Assembly: GCA_958430865.1 (NCBI GenBank)
Contig: CAUDNR010000115.1
Location: 3,643 to 25,905 of the forward strand
Direction of reading: 5' to 3'
DNA from: Entrophospora sp. SA101
Taxonomy: Eukaryota > Glomeromycota > Glomeromycetes > Entrophosporales > Entrophosporaceae
Length of the DNA stretch: 22,263 nt
A model generated the notes under the pieces. The model was not told the origin of the DNA. It made no database searches and was given only the letters and a program-made list of their open reading frames with translations. Below are positions 9,240-19,081 of the stretch, piece by piece (within the stretch, counting starts at the first letter, position 1; each line of letters opens with the position of its first letter). Both the position numbers and the translations under genes were made by a program.

Positions 9240-11057
9240 TTATATAGGAAGACTAGGGGTTTTTAATGTAGGAAAAGTCATATTCAATAAGATGTCCAAT
9301 GGTGAGCTCTCTACTGGTGTATGTGGAATATCAGGATTCCTTTGGTTTATTATATTGTCGATTTTTGTTATTTTTTCAATATTTGTTATGATGATCTGGT
9401 TCAATTTTATTAATGCTTCTACCAGAGAGATCACTCCGTTAATGTCTCCTTTGCTAACCGGCAATCTGATAGAAAGAATTTTGATCATACTGAAGAAAGG
9501 TTTATAGGCTCTATTTGTGCTATAAACAACAAGTTTTTTTCCTAAATTATTAAAAAATTTAATTATTTTAATTATTATTATATAAAAAATTTAATTATTT
9601 GTTGTTATTATATAAAAAATAATATAAAAATAAATATACTTACTATACACATGGATAGTGATTATTTCCAATTCATTTAGTATTTTTATACAATCTTCAT
9701 CCCCGTATTCTTTTATAAAATTTAAAATACTGTTCCAGCCCTCTTTTGCCATTTTGGCAAGTCGAGATCTATCTTCTTTAATATGTTGTGACAGATAAGC
9801 ACCATCTGCATGGGGTCCATATGACACTTCTGTAAATAAAAATTCATAACTATATTGCTTTTCTTTATTATAAAAAAGCCACATATAATCTGGAAATCTC
9901 AAAGGACCACCAGATTGGTTGTTACGATCTTTCGTCGATTCGGATGCAGAACCGTCACTAAAAAAAAATATTTTATATTTGTTATTTTAGGCGATTCATT
10001 CATTTTCATATTTTTTTTATTACATACCTTAATTTGACAACATTTTTACCACTATTAATTGATAAAAACCTTATTGTTGAAGAAATCATATCGTTTCTCC
10101 AGGTTTTTTCGCTAACCTTCATTTTTTCTTGATAGTTAATTGAATTCCAAATATTATGTCTAAAGACATAGTTAATATACATGTTAATTGAAAGTCTATC
10201 ATTCATTTGTTAGATTTACAGTAAATGGTAACATACATAGAAAGAAGGAATGATATAAGTTCATAATAATATTTTAAATTTTTTGCCATTGGTATTTGTG
10301 TGTCTATATTATTCATTAATGCAATAACGAAATTTTCTTGTACGGAATCTAATTTTTCTATTTCAAGTTTAGGAGGTTTAAGTAATTTAGAAAGTTTTTT
10401 TGTTTTCAAAATTTCATATAATCCCTTATTGTTGTTCATGAGGTCTTTGTAGAAAAGAATTCCACTTGCTATATAGTGGTCTTCACTTAATTCTACGTTC
10501 AACATTGCATCGCTTATCTCATAAACTAGTTCATGGACATGTTCGTCGTACTCCTTAAGCTTATTTAAAATAGGTTAATTTTCTTTAAAAATAAAAAGAC
10601 AATAAATTATATAAATTATATTCATATTTACTCCCAAAATTCTTTTTCTTGCTATTGCAAGATCTAATTCATTACTCGATGTAATTGTACGTGAAGTAGA
10701 TGATCCCTGTGTTTTTATTCATTATGAGATTGCTAAGAATAAATTAATGAACATTATTCAATTAAAATAGTGCGATTTACTTCATTTACCTGCAGCACAT
10801 AATCGTCATCATCTTCACTACTGCTGCCATAAAAGATTGATTTTCTTGGTCTAAGATGGTAACTCTCCCTATGTTCTTCTACATTCGATTCTAATTCTCC
10901 TTCTTCTTGATCTCTAGAATTGTTGAATTTTAACTTTATTATTATAATTAGAATGACGACGAGTGGCAATAACCACCACCACCATTCTTATGATAAACAC
11001 TTACCCAACAACAATTTCTTTTTCGTCTTTTTCTTTTGTTCTTTTTTCTCTAGACAT
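9240..11057 (-). CDS. Uncharacterised seven-exon gene, 452 aa
   Basis: Modelled exons, 5' to 3' on the minus strand: 11057-11005, 10913-10790, 10706-10632, 10559-10237, 10195-10028, 9957-9644, 9541-9240. All junctions are GT...AG, phases agree, and the coding length is 1,359 nt. The start is the first ATG of exon 1, after an A-rich leader. The N-terminus is charged (MSREKRTKEKDEKE, then acidic SSSEDDDDY); the middle is helical; residues about 230-370 contain FPDYMWLFYNKEKQYSYEFL then FTEVSYGP, QHIKEDRSRLAKM and IITIHVYRKKLVVY. The spacing PD...E-V-S followed by strand/helix recalls PD-(D/E)XK-like nuclease folds, but the usual E-X-K lysine is a serine here, so this is a weak hypothesis. Intron 4 is only 41 nt, the least certain junction. 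I recognise the general style from uncharacterised families expanded in arbuscular mycorrhizal fungi; function unknown. No neighbour gives a clue. Confidence 0.7.
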
Positions 11058-11254
11058 TTTTATTTTTTTAAAAAAAAAAGAAATTTTAATAATACTATTG
11101 CAATTTTTTGATCTATATGTCTTTGTAGTAATTTATTAGACTACTCAATCAACACACCATTTATCCACGAAATAGTCTATTTTATGAAAATTGCATCATT
11201 GCGCAAAAGGATATTTCACATCCAACAATTATTTTCTCTGTGTAGAGGTTGCAC

Positions 11255-11840
11255 CCAATGAATAATATTTAGTGAATATTCAGTGAGTATTTGGTTAATC
11301 GGATATTTGATTTCTTCATTGATTGATTGATGGAATATAATAAATTAAAAATTCACTGAATAACTGAGTTGAAATGAAATTTTCTTATTTAATTCATTTA
11401 ATTCATCTAATTAATTAAATTTAAAATGGAGAAGAGCCTTCAGTCACTATAATAAGAGAAAGTAATAATACATAATGAGAAGGGAGGAATTTTTTGCTGC
11501 TCATATTTTGAAGAAAAGAAAGGTAAAGGTGGTTCTAAGAAGTCAAGTCGGATATGGAATTTGATGGAAAAAACTGAAATTGTAAAAAATCTAAAGGAGC
11601 TATTTGCCAAGTTAATGTCTCTGAATTTTTTGATATTATTGTTCCTTGTAATGTTGTAGTATGTGGTGATGAATCTACATCTAATTATATTACATTTATA
11701 TGATGACCTCAAGAAGAACAAAATTTGATCCATTTTTATTTGAAAAGATTGTTGATAAGTTTGATAGAATGTAGATGATTAAATAAATTTAAAATTTTTT
11801 GTTAACAATGAATATTCACTGAATATTCAGTGAATAATCA
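11255..11840 (+). mobile_element. Possible hAT-like transposon relic
   Basis: Both ends carry AATATTCAGTGA motifs. The left end (about 11270-11294) has GTGAATATTCAGTGAG; the right end holds a perfect 24-bp palindrome (11813-11836, centred on GAATATTC). Between them the plus strand reads, with one frame change, SRIWNLMEKTE, then GAICQVNVSEFF, then CGDESTSNYITF. That order (Trp-bearing start, Cys pair, 'TSN..H'-like end) resembles a BED-type zinc finger of hAT transposases. The histidine region is lost to stop codons. A short relic at best; the ORF at 11440-11733 minus is antisense to it. Confidence 0.35.
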
Positions 11841-12221
11841 ATGAATAATCATTGTTAAAAAATTTGAATATAAAAAAAAAATCTCCATCTATGCAATAAT
11901 CCTACAGCCAAATTTAAAAATGATCATCTAGAACTAGTCTAAATTTAGCAGCGATCCTAGCGGCAAAATTCCTAATATATTAATATAGTAATAGTAAAAT
12001 ACAACAATTATTTTTTTGAGAAAATCTCATTATTACATTAAAACTAAAGACCCATTCTATCAACTAATAAGGATATTTTTAAAAGGTAGAAAGAAAATGA
12101 TTTCTATACTTTTAAATTTGTACAAATTTAGGAGGTTTTTGATTGAATGTATATTTCGCCAATCATATGTAGGAAAACTATGAGTGATCAGAGATAAATT
12201 TCCTTTCCAAAGGTTATAATA

Positions 12222-12300
12222 CACAGCGAGTCTCGATTTATCGGATAATTTGAGAGAGCTTATATAAATCGAGACTTTTATTAGGCATCCGCTAGCTGTG
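12222..12300. mobile_element. 79-bp Tc1/mariner-type MITE
   Basis: TA target-site copies at 12220-12221 and 12301-12302 flank CACAGC (12222-12227) and its complement GCTGTG (12295-12300). Inside is a second perfect inverted repeat, AGTCTCGATTTA at 12229-12240 and its complement at 12265-12276. The right arm has about 18 extra bases between the two blocks. A TA duplication plus TIRs starting CA is the Tc1/mariner hallmark. No coding capacity; mobilised in trans if at all. Confidence 0.7.
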
Positions 12301-12337
12301 TATTTATTCTAGCTAGCATAAGACAGAAACTTATTGT

Positions 12338-12616
12338 TTAAAGGTTTTTTTGTAATAAAACCCCATATTCTATATTTTTAGTACACAAAAAATAAACAAA
12401 TAATATTTTTATTATGCCAAATAAAAAAAAATCTTGAAAAAAAATTTTTTCTCGTGAACTTGGATGTGTCAATTGAACAGGTTTTTGTCGATTATACATA
12501 ATTTCATTTTCACGCACAACATCACCATTACTATTATTATGTTGATTATCTCTGCGAGATTTTTTAATAAACAAATATTTAAACACGCAAGTTACTGACT
12601 GCACTTGGTTGATCAT
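12338..12616 (-). CDS. Possible small ORF head-to-head with TACO1
   Basis: An ATG at 12616 opens a 92-codon frame ending at 12338. Residues 20-60 are hydrophilic and of mixed codon use ([30 protein letters not shown]). The rest is hydrophobic ([14 protein letters not shown]) and could be a membrane segment. The central part is less AT-rich than its flanks, which is the only hint of coding. Its ATG would lie 8 nt from the TACO1 ATG on the other strand, leaving no room for separate leaders. It may instead be upstream regulatory sequence or a gene relic. Confidence 0.25.
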   Translation of the reverse strand: MINQVQSVTCVFKYLFIKKSRRDNQHNNSNGDVVRENEIMYNRQKPVQLTHPSSREKIFFQDFFLFGIIKILFVYFLCTKNIEYGVLLQKNL

Positions 12617-12624
12617 ATATCTAT

Positions 12625-14029
12625 ATGTCAAATTTTTTCAAAAAAATGAATAATTGTCGCTCTTTATTATTTTTATTTTTTAATAAAAAACCATATTGTA
12701 ATAGTATTAATAGAAATAGTAGGAGCAATATTCAATTAAAACATATATTTTTAAATTATAATCAAAAAAGATTTGCAGGGCATAATAAATGGAGTAAAGT
12801 TAAGCATATAAAAGTTGCAAAAGATGGAGAACGTAGTATGTTATTTGCTAGAATATCAAAAGAGATTCAACTTTCAGTAAAAGGTAATTAACTGATCATA
12901 TCATAATTGTTAATAATTATGTTGTTGCTAATAATAACAACAACAATATTGTAATTATTAATAAAAAAAAAGAGGGAGGTACTTCAGATCCGAGTCTTAA
13001 TGTAAGATTAGCAGCAGCTCTTGCACAAGCAAAGAAAGTCGGTTTACCCAAAGATACAATGGAAAATGCAATTAAAAGGGTCTATAATTTATGTTCATAT
13101 CTATAACTTATTACTTAGGTTTTCCACGTAATTGTTTTTTGACATATTACTATTATCAATAAATTATACAAAGGGATTAGGACAAGGAAAAGATCAAAAT
13201 AATATTGAAAGTTTAAAATATGAAGCATACGGACCTGGAGGAGTAGCATATATAATGTAATAATAATCATTGACAATTTAAAAAAAACAATTTTTTTAAA
13301 TCAATGATTATAATTAAAAATATATATATTTAATAAAAATTATAGAGAGGCATTGACGGATAATAAGAATAGAACATCTAAAGAGATTAAAAGTCATTTC
13401 AATAAAGCTGGGTACGAGGTGAAATTTTATTTAATAAATAAAGATGAATTATCATTATTCAAAAAAAAATTTTTTCTCTATTTTAATATAGAGGATCAAT
13501 GTCAAGTGTTTCATGGATGTTTGATAAAAAAGGTTAATGAATGATAGTATAAGACTATTAATAATAAACTGATAATAATAATTGCACAATAATAGTAATA
13601 ACAATTAATATTATTATATTTTTATTGAAGGGTCAATTCAATTTCATTCAGGCAACAATAAAGAAAAAGACACAATTGATAAAATGATGGATAATGTTAT
13701 AGAGATTGAAGGAATTGAAGATATAAAAGAAGTGAATGAAGATACATTAGAGGTAAAATAAATAAATGTATAATAAAAATAATTAATACATAGAATTAAT
13801 ACATATATCTGATTTTTAAAAGATAACATGTGAACCTTTGAATGTCAACAAAATTACTAAAGAAATAAAAGAGAAATATGATTATGAAGTAATAAGTATT
13901 AGGAATAGTGGATATATTCCAAAGACAAAAGTTAGTGTTAATGAAGAATTGATGGAAGTAATTAATAAATTGGAGGATGGACTGAATGAAGTTGAAGATG
14001 TAGTAAGAATTTACAATAATTTTGAATAA
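12625..14029 (+). CDS. TACO1: TACO1/YebC-family mitochondrial translational activator
   Basis: Complete 294-aa gene in seven exons: 12625-12883, 12973-13079, 13174-13256, 13346-13411, 13492-13532, 13631-13752, 13823-14029. All six introns are 70-98 nt with GT...AG ends, and phases join without a break. Residues 1-49 are rich in Arg/Lys/Asn and hydrophobics, fitting a mitochondrial targeting peptide. The YebC core then starts with [15 protein letters not shown]. Further signatures are [51 protein letters not shown] and [15 protein letters not shown]; the C-terminal domain ends YNNFE. Human TACO1 and bacterial YebC are of similar length. In mitochondria, TACO1 binds mRNA/ribosomes and supports translation of COX1 and difficult (polyproline) stretches; a fungal role is inferred by homology. 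Intact, with no sign of decay. The standalone frames at 13353 and 13838 are its exons 4 and 7. Confidence 0.93.
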
Positions 14030-14585
14030 AAAAAAATCGAATAAATAAAGTGAATGTATATTAAATTCAAAGAAAAAAGTTTTCCACAACAATACAATGA
14101 TTTTCAGGATGATAGAAACTATATTTTTACATAAAGGGTAATACCTCCTCATTTGAGGAGTTGACATAATAATAAGGATTAACCTTGCAATAGGAACCTT
14201 TGGTACACAACTCACCACCCCATGTAATACTTAAAAATCTGAACCCACTTTCCCCTTCCTAAACTCCCGCTCATCCTTTCCTAAATTTCCTTAATTATAT
14301 TTCAAGACTGATGATCCTTGAATGTTAATGGAAATTGTCTTTTTTAATCACCCAAACACTGTCATTGAAAAAATATTTCTAGCAATCACCTAAAGGCATC
14401 AAATTTTTTGGGCCATCTTTAAAAGGTTTTAGAGGTTCCACCAAACAAGATGATGAAAAATTTTACTTAATAAAAATTATAAATAAATTTTTTTGCAATA
14501 ATAAATCAAATAAAATAATTATTAAAATCAATATTATATCTTAAAATACTATTTAAAAACATGTCTTTAATTAATTTAATACCAG
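14030..14585. other. Intergenic stretch downstream of TACO1
   Basis: AT-rich 3' flank of the TACO1 gene and a more C-rich patch near 14215-14290 (CCCACTTTCCCCTTCC). No gene, repeat pair or RNA structure recognised. The 140-codon minus ORF overlapping 13796-14218 is antisense to the last TACO1 exon and hydrophobic by composition, so it is not called. Confidence 0.5.
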
Positions 14586-15528
14586 AATACAATTTAATGA
14601 ACAAAATGATTTAGTAATTAGCATAATCAATGATTTTTCCAAAGTTCAAGATGTAAATTGTCATAAAACAACAAAATTGCTTGAAAAAAATAGGCTTTAA
14701 AAGATTAAAAGTTTAGATAAAATGAAAAAGATCTTTCTATCAAAACACAATGAAAATTCAATTATTAATTACAAATATAAATATAATGAAACAATACCCA
14801 TTTGCCAACCTGTATCTTTAAAACTATGTGATATTAAAATAGATGAACTAAGAGACATTTAAAAACAAATGGTTTAGATGATTGTCAACATGGTAATATA
14901 AAAAATATTCTTAAACTTAAGTCATGAGCATTTGTTGATTTTGAAGTAGTAGAAAGTGTGAAAAATTTTATACCAAACTATGTTGATTTACATGGATTGC
15001 CCAAATGAGACTTTGTGATAATTCAGACCCATATTTATCCAGGAACTCAAAATAGTTATAGTTCATAAGTGTGACAAATGCTTCGTGTTGACACATCTAT
15101 ACTAAATATAAAATATAAAACTTTTCACAAACTCTGGACTCAATTAAAACCACACATTAAGTTAAAAATCATTTTAAATGATAAGGATGAAAAAATTGAC
15201 ATGCAATTCAAATTTGATAAACATTTTACAGCTACAGATTATGAAAAACTGCATTATAATAATATTAAAGAAAAGTGTAAAAATGGTTCAACATTAACTC
15301 ACAACTGTTATAATTTGGCTCAAAGTGTTGCATCTTGACCAAGTTGATTTAAAATAAATATCTTTGGTATATGTACTCAGCTAGATTATACAACAAGAGA
15401 AGATTAATTACCAGAGGGAATATCAAAAGGAGTTAATACAACTTTGAATATGACTTTGATTTTCTTCAAAAAATTCATCATGATGGATGAAAAAGATCTA
15501 TATGTGACATGTGATAATTGTTCAGGAC
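14586..15528 (+). pseudogene. DDE-type transposase, 5' half, decayed
   Basis: Read with several stops and frame changes, the plus strand gives the order of a large transposase family widespread in mycorrhizal fungi. It runs ETIPICQPVSLKLCDIKIDE, then FVDFEVVESVKNF / YVDLHGLP, then [63 protein letters not shown], and finally DLYVTCDNCSG. The last block is the 'DxCsGQNKNN' catalytic-core region; it is cut at SG by a MITE, and the family's continuation is not found here but at 19484. Only 15078-15338 is open for more than 80 codons. Stops at TAA/TGA near 14690, 14850, 15340 and 15406 mark it as dead. The family name is from memory and not checked. Confidence 0.65.
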
Positions 15529-15776
15529 TATATATAGATGTTAGCCGAAATTTCCTCTCTTAATAAATGATCATCGCCGAATCCGAAATGCCAAAATAGT
15601 TTCTGAAATTAACTTTATTAGTTGCCAAAATTATATCCAAAATTATTTGGACTCATTAACATAATAGCCGAAATGCTAGGTTGTCTTTTTATGGTCTTTA
15701 ATATGAAAAATATTGTGAATCTGAAATTGCTTGCCGAAATTGATTTTTTCAAAAACAATTTCGGCTAACATCCTTA
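15375..15776 (+). repeat. 402-bp direct repeat, copy 1
   Basis: Begins ACTCAGCTAGATTATAC and ends AACATCCTTA; matches 19082-19483 at a constant offset of 3,707 with no difference seen. It contains the end of the transposase 5' half and the whole 248-bp MITE. On its left the transposase reading continues naturally upstream, so this left junction is original. On its right the sequence departs exactly at the end of the MITE. Confidence 0.95.
15529..15776. mobile_element. hAT-like MITE, copy 1 (no right target duplication)
   Basis: Terminal inverted repeats: GATGTTAGCCGAAATT at 15537-15552 and its exact complement at 15757-15772. The left target sequence TTCAGGAC is at 15521-15528, but on the right GTAATAGATT follows instead of the second target copy. 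The copy therefore did not arrive by a separate transposition; it was carried in the 402-bp duplication. Internal GCCGAA/CCGAAAT motifs recur in both orientations. Confidence 0.85.
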
Positions 15777-17394
15777 GTAATAGATTCCGTATGTTTCACA
15801 CTGTTTTATATTGTATGTGCCTTTTAAACGGGTTTTTTATAGGGTTGAGAAATAGAATCAGCAGCCATTCCGATTTGAGACAAAGTAGATGTTGAAGCCT
15901 CATAACCCCCCAAAATTATTAGCTGTTATTTATGTCCATATGCGCTGATTTTGTTTGAACCCCAAAATCCAATACGGTATGATCATAACGTTATACTACT
16001 GTACTAGCAAAAATCCATTTGGTTTTGAGGTGGGCCATTAGTTTGACGGGCTATCGGATAGTAAAATGGTTTTTTTAGTGGAGCAAATAAATTATTTGGG
16101 GTTAATTATCATTCTATCGATCAGTTTACACATCATGTTTAATGTGTTTAACGTCGAGACACAATAAGATATAAGGTTTGAAAAAAAACAAATCGGCTGA
16201 TATGCTATGAACCTCAGGGCTAAGGTTGCTTGCTGAAACCTCTTAGTGACTGTCAAACTCTAATGAACAATTAGTATGCATACCTTGTCAAAACTCTGAC
16301 GATTGACAAAACCCCCAAATGTGAAACTCTGTTGAAACTCTAATAAACAATTAATATATAACTTGTCAAAACTCTGTTGATTGATTTATGGGAAAGTTTC
16401 ACCCACAACCTTACTCAGAGCTGAAATCAATAATTAAAATCTTCCATATAACGATTTGCCAGAAAATCTTTTTTTAAAAAAATACAAAAGTTTCTCTGTT
16501 TATACAAAACCTTAAAGAAGATTTTAATATGTGAAAATTTTTTTTTCAGAAAATTTTCAGAATGTATATTAATCAAAAATATAAAAATATTTAGAAATGG
16601 TTAGTAATGTTTTTAGTTTGTAAGAGGTCTGTGGAAAATCAGTACAAATTTCCTGTGCGCAATAAATAATGTTGTAGTTTTCTTAACTTCATAATATCTT
16701 AATAAAATATAGACATAAAAATATTTTTTAACTAAAACTCTTGTCAATGGAGGACTAATTTGCTTGCTAAACTCATCCAACTAATTAATTAATTACTATC
16801 TTGTCAGGAGGACGCCTTTGATAAGTATAGTTGTATATATTTCTTTTAATTTTATTTTCTTTATTTTTATTTAGCTTAGGCCAATGCCTAAGAGGAGCAA
16901 ACCCTAGCTAGGTGCGGTCAGTTCAGACACTGAACCTAAAAAACACAACAGACATGCCCAACCAACTGGGACCTAAACATAAAAAGAGGAAAGCCTAAAG
17001 AACCAAGGTGAATATTTAGGAAGGTAAATATCTTGGAAACATACTAGCTCAGGCAGATAACAAAGAACTGCTGAGAAAATGTTACTGGACAGAGAAGTAA
17101 AAATTGCCCACATAGATTAATAGACCAAGCACTATTATATAATACACATCAGAAAAGCAATTGCAATTGAGAATTAAAACCATCAAGGAGCACTTGGCCA
17201 CAGCTGTATAAACTAAATAAATCTAGATATTTGTGTGAGATGTGGATTCCAATCTCACAGTATGCAAATTTATCTGTAATTCTGTAATTCTATGTAAATG
17301 TATATGTAATTCTGTAATTCTGCAAATGTCTGAAAAATACTATAAATTTCTCTAATTTTGTAATATGTGTAATTTTGTGTAATTCAAAAAATTT
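15777..17394. other. Non-genic part of the insert between the 402-bp repeats
   Basis: No gene supported. A diverged tandem pair lies at about 16252-16310 and 16333-16386 (shared core TCAAAACTCTG...GATTGA, with AACAATTA). At 16880-17200 is a less AT-rich patch starting TTAGGCCAATGCCTAAGAGG whose origin I cannot name; it may be a dispersed repeat. At 17265-17400 are short irregular repeats of TGTAATTCTG. Confidence 0.5.
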
Positions 17395-17600
17395 CAGTAT
17401 TACATATATATTGGTTTAATATCCTCTTCACATTTATTGCATTCATTTGTTAAATGAGAATGTAAGACTTGAGATTTTTGCAAATGGAACATTTTTATGA
17501 TGATGTATACATTCACCTTCATATATGCCATGTCCATTTTCTTCACCTTGAATAAATTGTCTCCATACACCTGTAAACTGTCTACCACAATTAGAAGAAC
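17395..17600 (-). pseudogene. BED-type zinc-finger (hAT transposase) relic
   Basis: On the minus strand the end of the 17400-17588 frame reads VLHSHLTNECNKCEEDI. This matches the 'HL...C..C...I' second half of BED fingers in fungal hAT transposases. The first half appears in another frame just upstream (GHGIYEGECIHHHKNVPFAK), so one frameshift separates the two. No DDE or dimerisation domain follows; the frame stops at 17400. A fragment only. Confidence 0.45.
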
Positions 17601-18122
17601 TATTGGTTTCTGAAGTTTCTAAAAATTTTAAAATTTAAAATTTTGTGATACAGTGTCATGTTTATTATGCAATGATTGCATCATTTGCAGAATTACAGAT
17701 ACATTTACATATTACCAGAGAATTACAGATTCTGACACTTGGTTTGCAAATAGTATGACAACTTGGTTGCTAGATACAACTTCTTTAAATCTGACTTACA
17801 GACAGCAGCACCTTTGTAATTAAAATAGAAGATTTTGCAATACAAATAAAACACTTTTAAAGGTTTTCTAAAGGCGGTATGTAAATCATATGATCATTCA
17901 TGCAAAAAAATAACATCCACCTTGTTTTTTTTTATAATCTCATACTTTCACAAAATGTTATGCTTTGATAAAATGATGTTCATTTAATATGTTTGAGCAT
18001 TAATAGTTCAGTGCTCTCTGCTCACAATAATCCTGATCATAATCACAATAATGAATATCTCTTATATAATGCATTTATTTTGTATCATTTTTTTGAAATT
18101 TTTTTATTTAAATAAATTCTAA

Positions 18123-19081
18123 TTAATTCTGTTGTGATAATTTAGTTCTGTTGCTTTTAAATGGTATATGAAAATTTTTCTTGCCTCTTTGTCTTGGTTG
18201 ATCTCTTTGGTTACCAGTTGTTTGCTTTTGTTCCAATAATTTTTCATTAGCTTCAACAAATGTTACTACTTTTTCAGCAAGCATTAAAGCCAATTGTTGA
18301 ACTTTTGTAGGTTCCACTCTGTGTAACACTATGGCATTTTCTACTTGATCCAATGATGCAGCTAATTCCTCATTCCAAATCATTTTAGAAACAATTGAAG
18401 TGACATTGTTTACAGGTAAAGAAAACATATTGCTCAATTGTTCAAGTCCCAAGTTTGCATAGTAAGTGGAGTAGGTGAAAAGATAAGTGCGAAGACCTTC
18501 TTCTTGAATTTTATGATTCAACATCTCTATTATCTTTTTTTTCTCAGGCATCAAATCCCATATTTTTATAGCACCAATGAGTTCTTGAGATCTTTGCCAT
18601 TCACCAACAGCAAGTGCTTTAGCTGCACCCATTATATGATCCCTTGTATTTTCAGCTGGCCCTGTTATTATCATAATTTTTATAACCATAATAATTATTA
18701 TTAGAACAAAAATATTCATATTTATAAAAAGGTTTTATGTAAATATAACCAACCACTAAACACTTGTTTTTCACTATACTCTAACAATTTTCTGAAAGGT
18801 TTACTAATTATTTTTTTTCGAGCTTCAGGATTGGAATCAGCAGCAGCCATACTTGGAATTTCCAATAACATAGAACAAGTCAAATAAACACATTCTAACA
18901 ATTCAAAATTGATATGCATATGAAATGGTAATTGACGTTGTTTATCTAATTTTTCTTGTTCTGGTGGAAGTGCATATTTTTGTAATTGTAAACCTTGAGC
19001 CAACAATTCTTTTACTCGACCACTTCCACAAATTTCCATTAAACAACTTTGTGCTTCCTTAATCATTCCCTCACGAAAAGC
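18123..19081 (-). pseudogene. eIF3 subunit c (NIP1), 5'-truncated, PCI-containing end
   Basis: Two exons are present: 19081-18754 and 18661-18123, joined across a 92-nt GT-AG intron in phase 1, giving 288 codons and a normal TAA. The protein starts mid-sequence at [18 protein letters not shown]. It then has [40 protein letters not shown], and the PCI/winged-helix part (LRTYLFTYSTYY, LSNMFSLPVNNVTSIVSKM, EELAASLDQ). The tail is basic (RQRGKKNFHIPF). eIF3c is a core scaffold subunit of eIF3, which recruits the 40S ribosome; it is normally about 800-900 aa. Only the C-terminal third is here. Homology ends at base 19081, where the 402-bp transposon repeat starts, and the missing part is not elsewhere in the window. 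The remaining coding sequence is intact. Because eIF3c is essential, a full copy should exist elsewhere, unless the break is an assembly error. Confidence 0.85.

Noticed and set aside
9178..9507. 109-codon plus-strand ORF with a hydrophobic stretch
   Set aside because: It is antisense to the last exon of the 9240-11057 gene, whose exon phases and motifs fit better; its hydrophobicity follows from the reverse complement.
13796..14218. 140-codon minus-strand ORF rich in Phe/Ile/Tyr
   Set aside because: It lies antisense to the final TACO1 exon and 3' flank; its composition is that of AT-rich reverse-complement sequence.
16880..17200. tRNA-derived SINE
   Set aside because: The patch is less AT-rich and starts sharply, but I could not find A-box/B-box promoter motifs, a cloverleaf or target duplications.
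18438..18704. 88-codon plus-strand ORF
   Set aside because: Antisense to the eIF3c exon, which is strongly supported.
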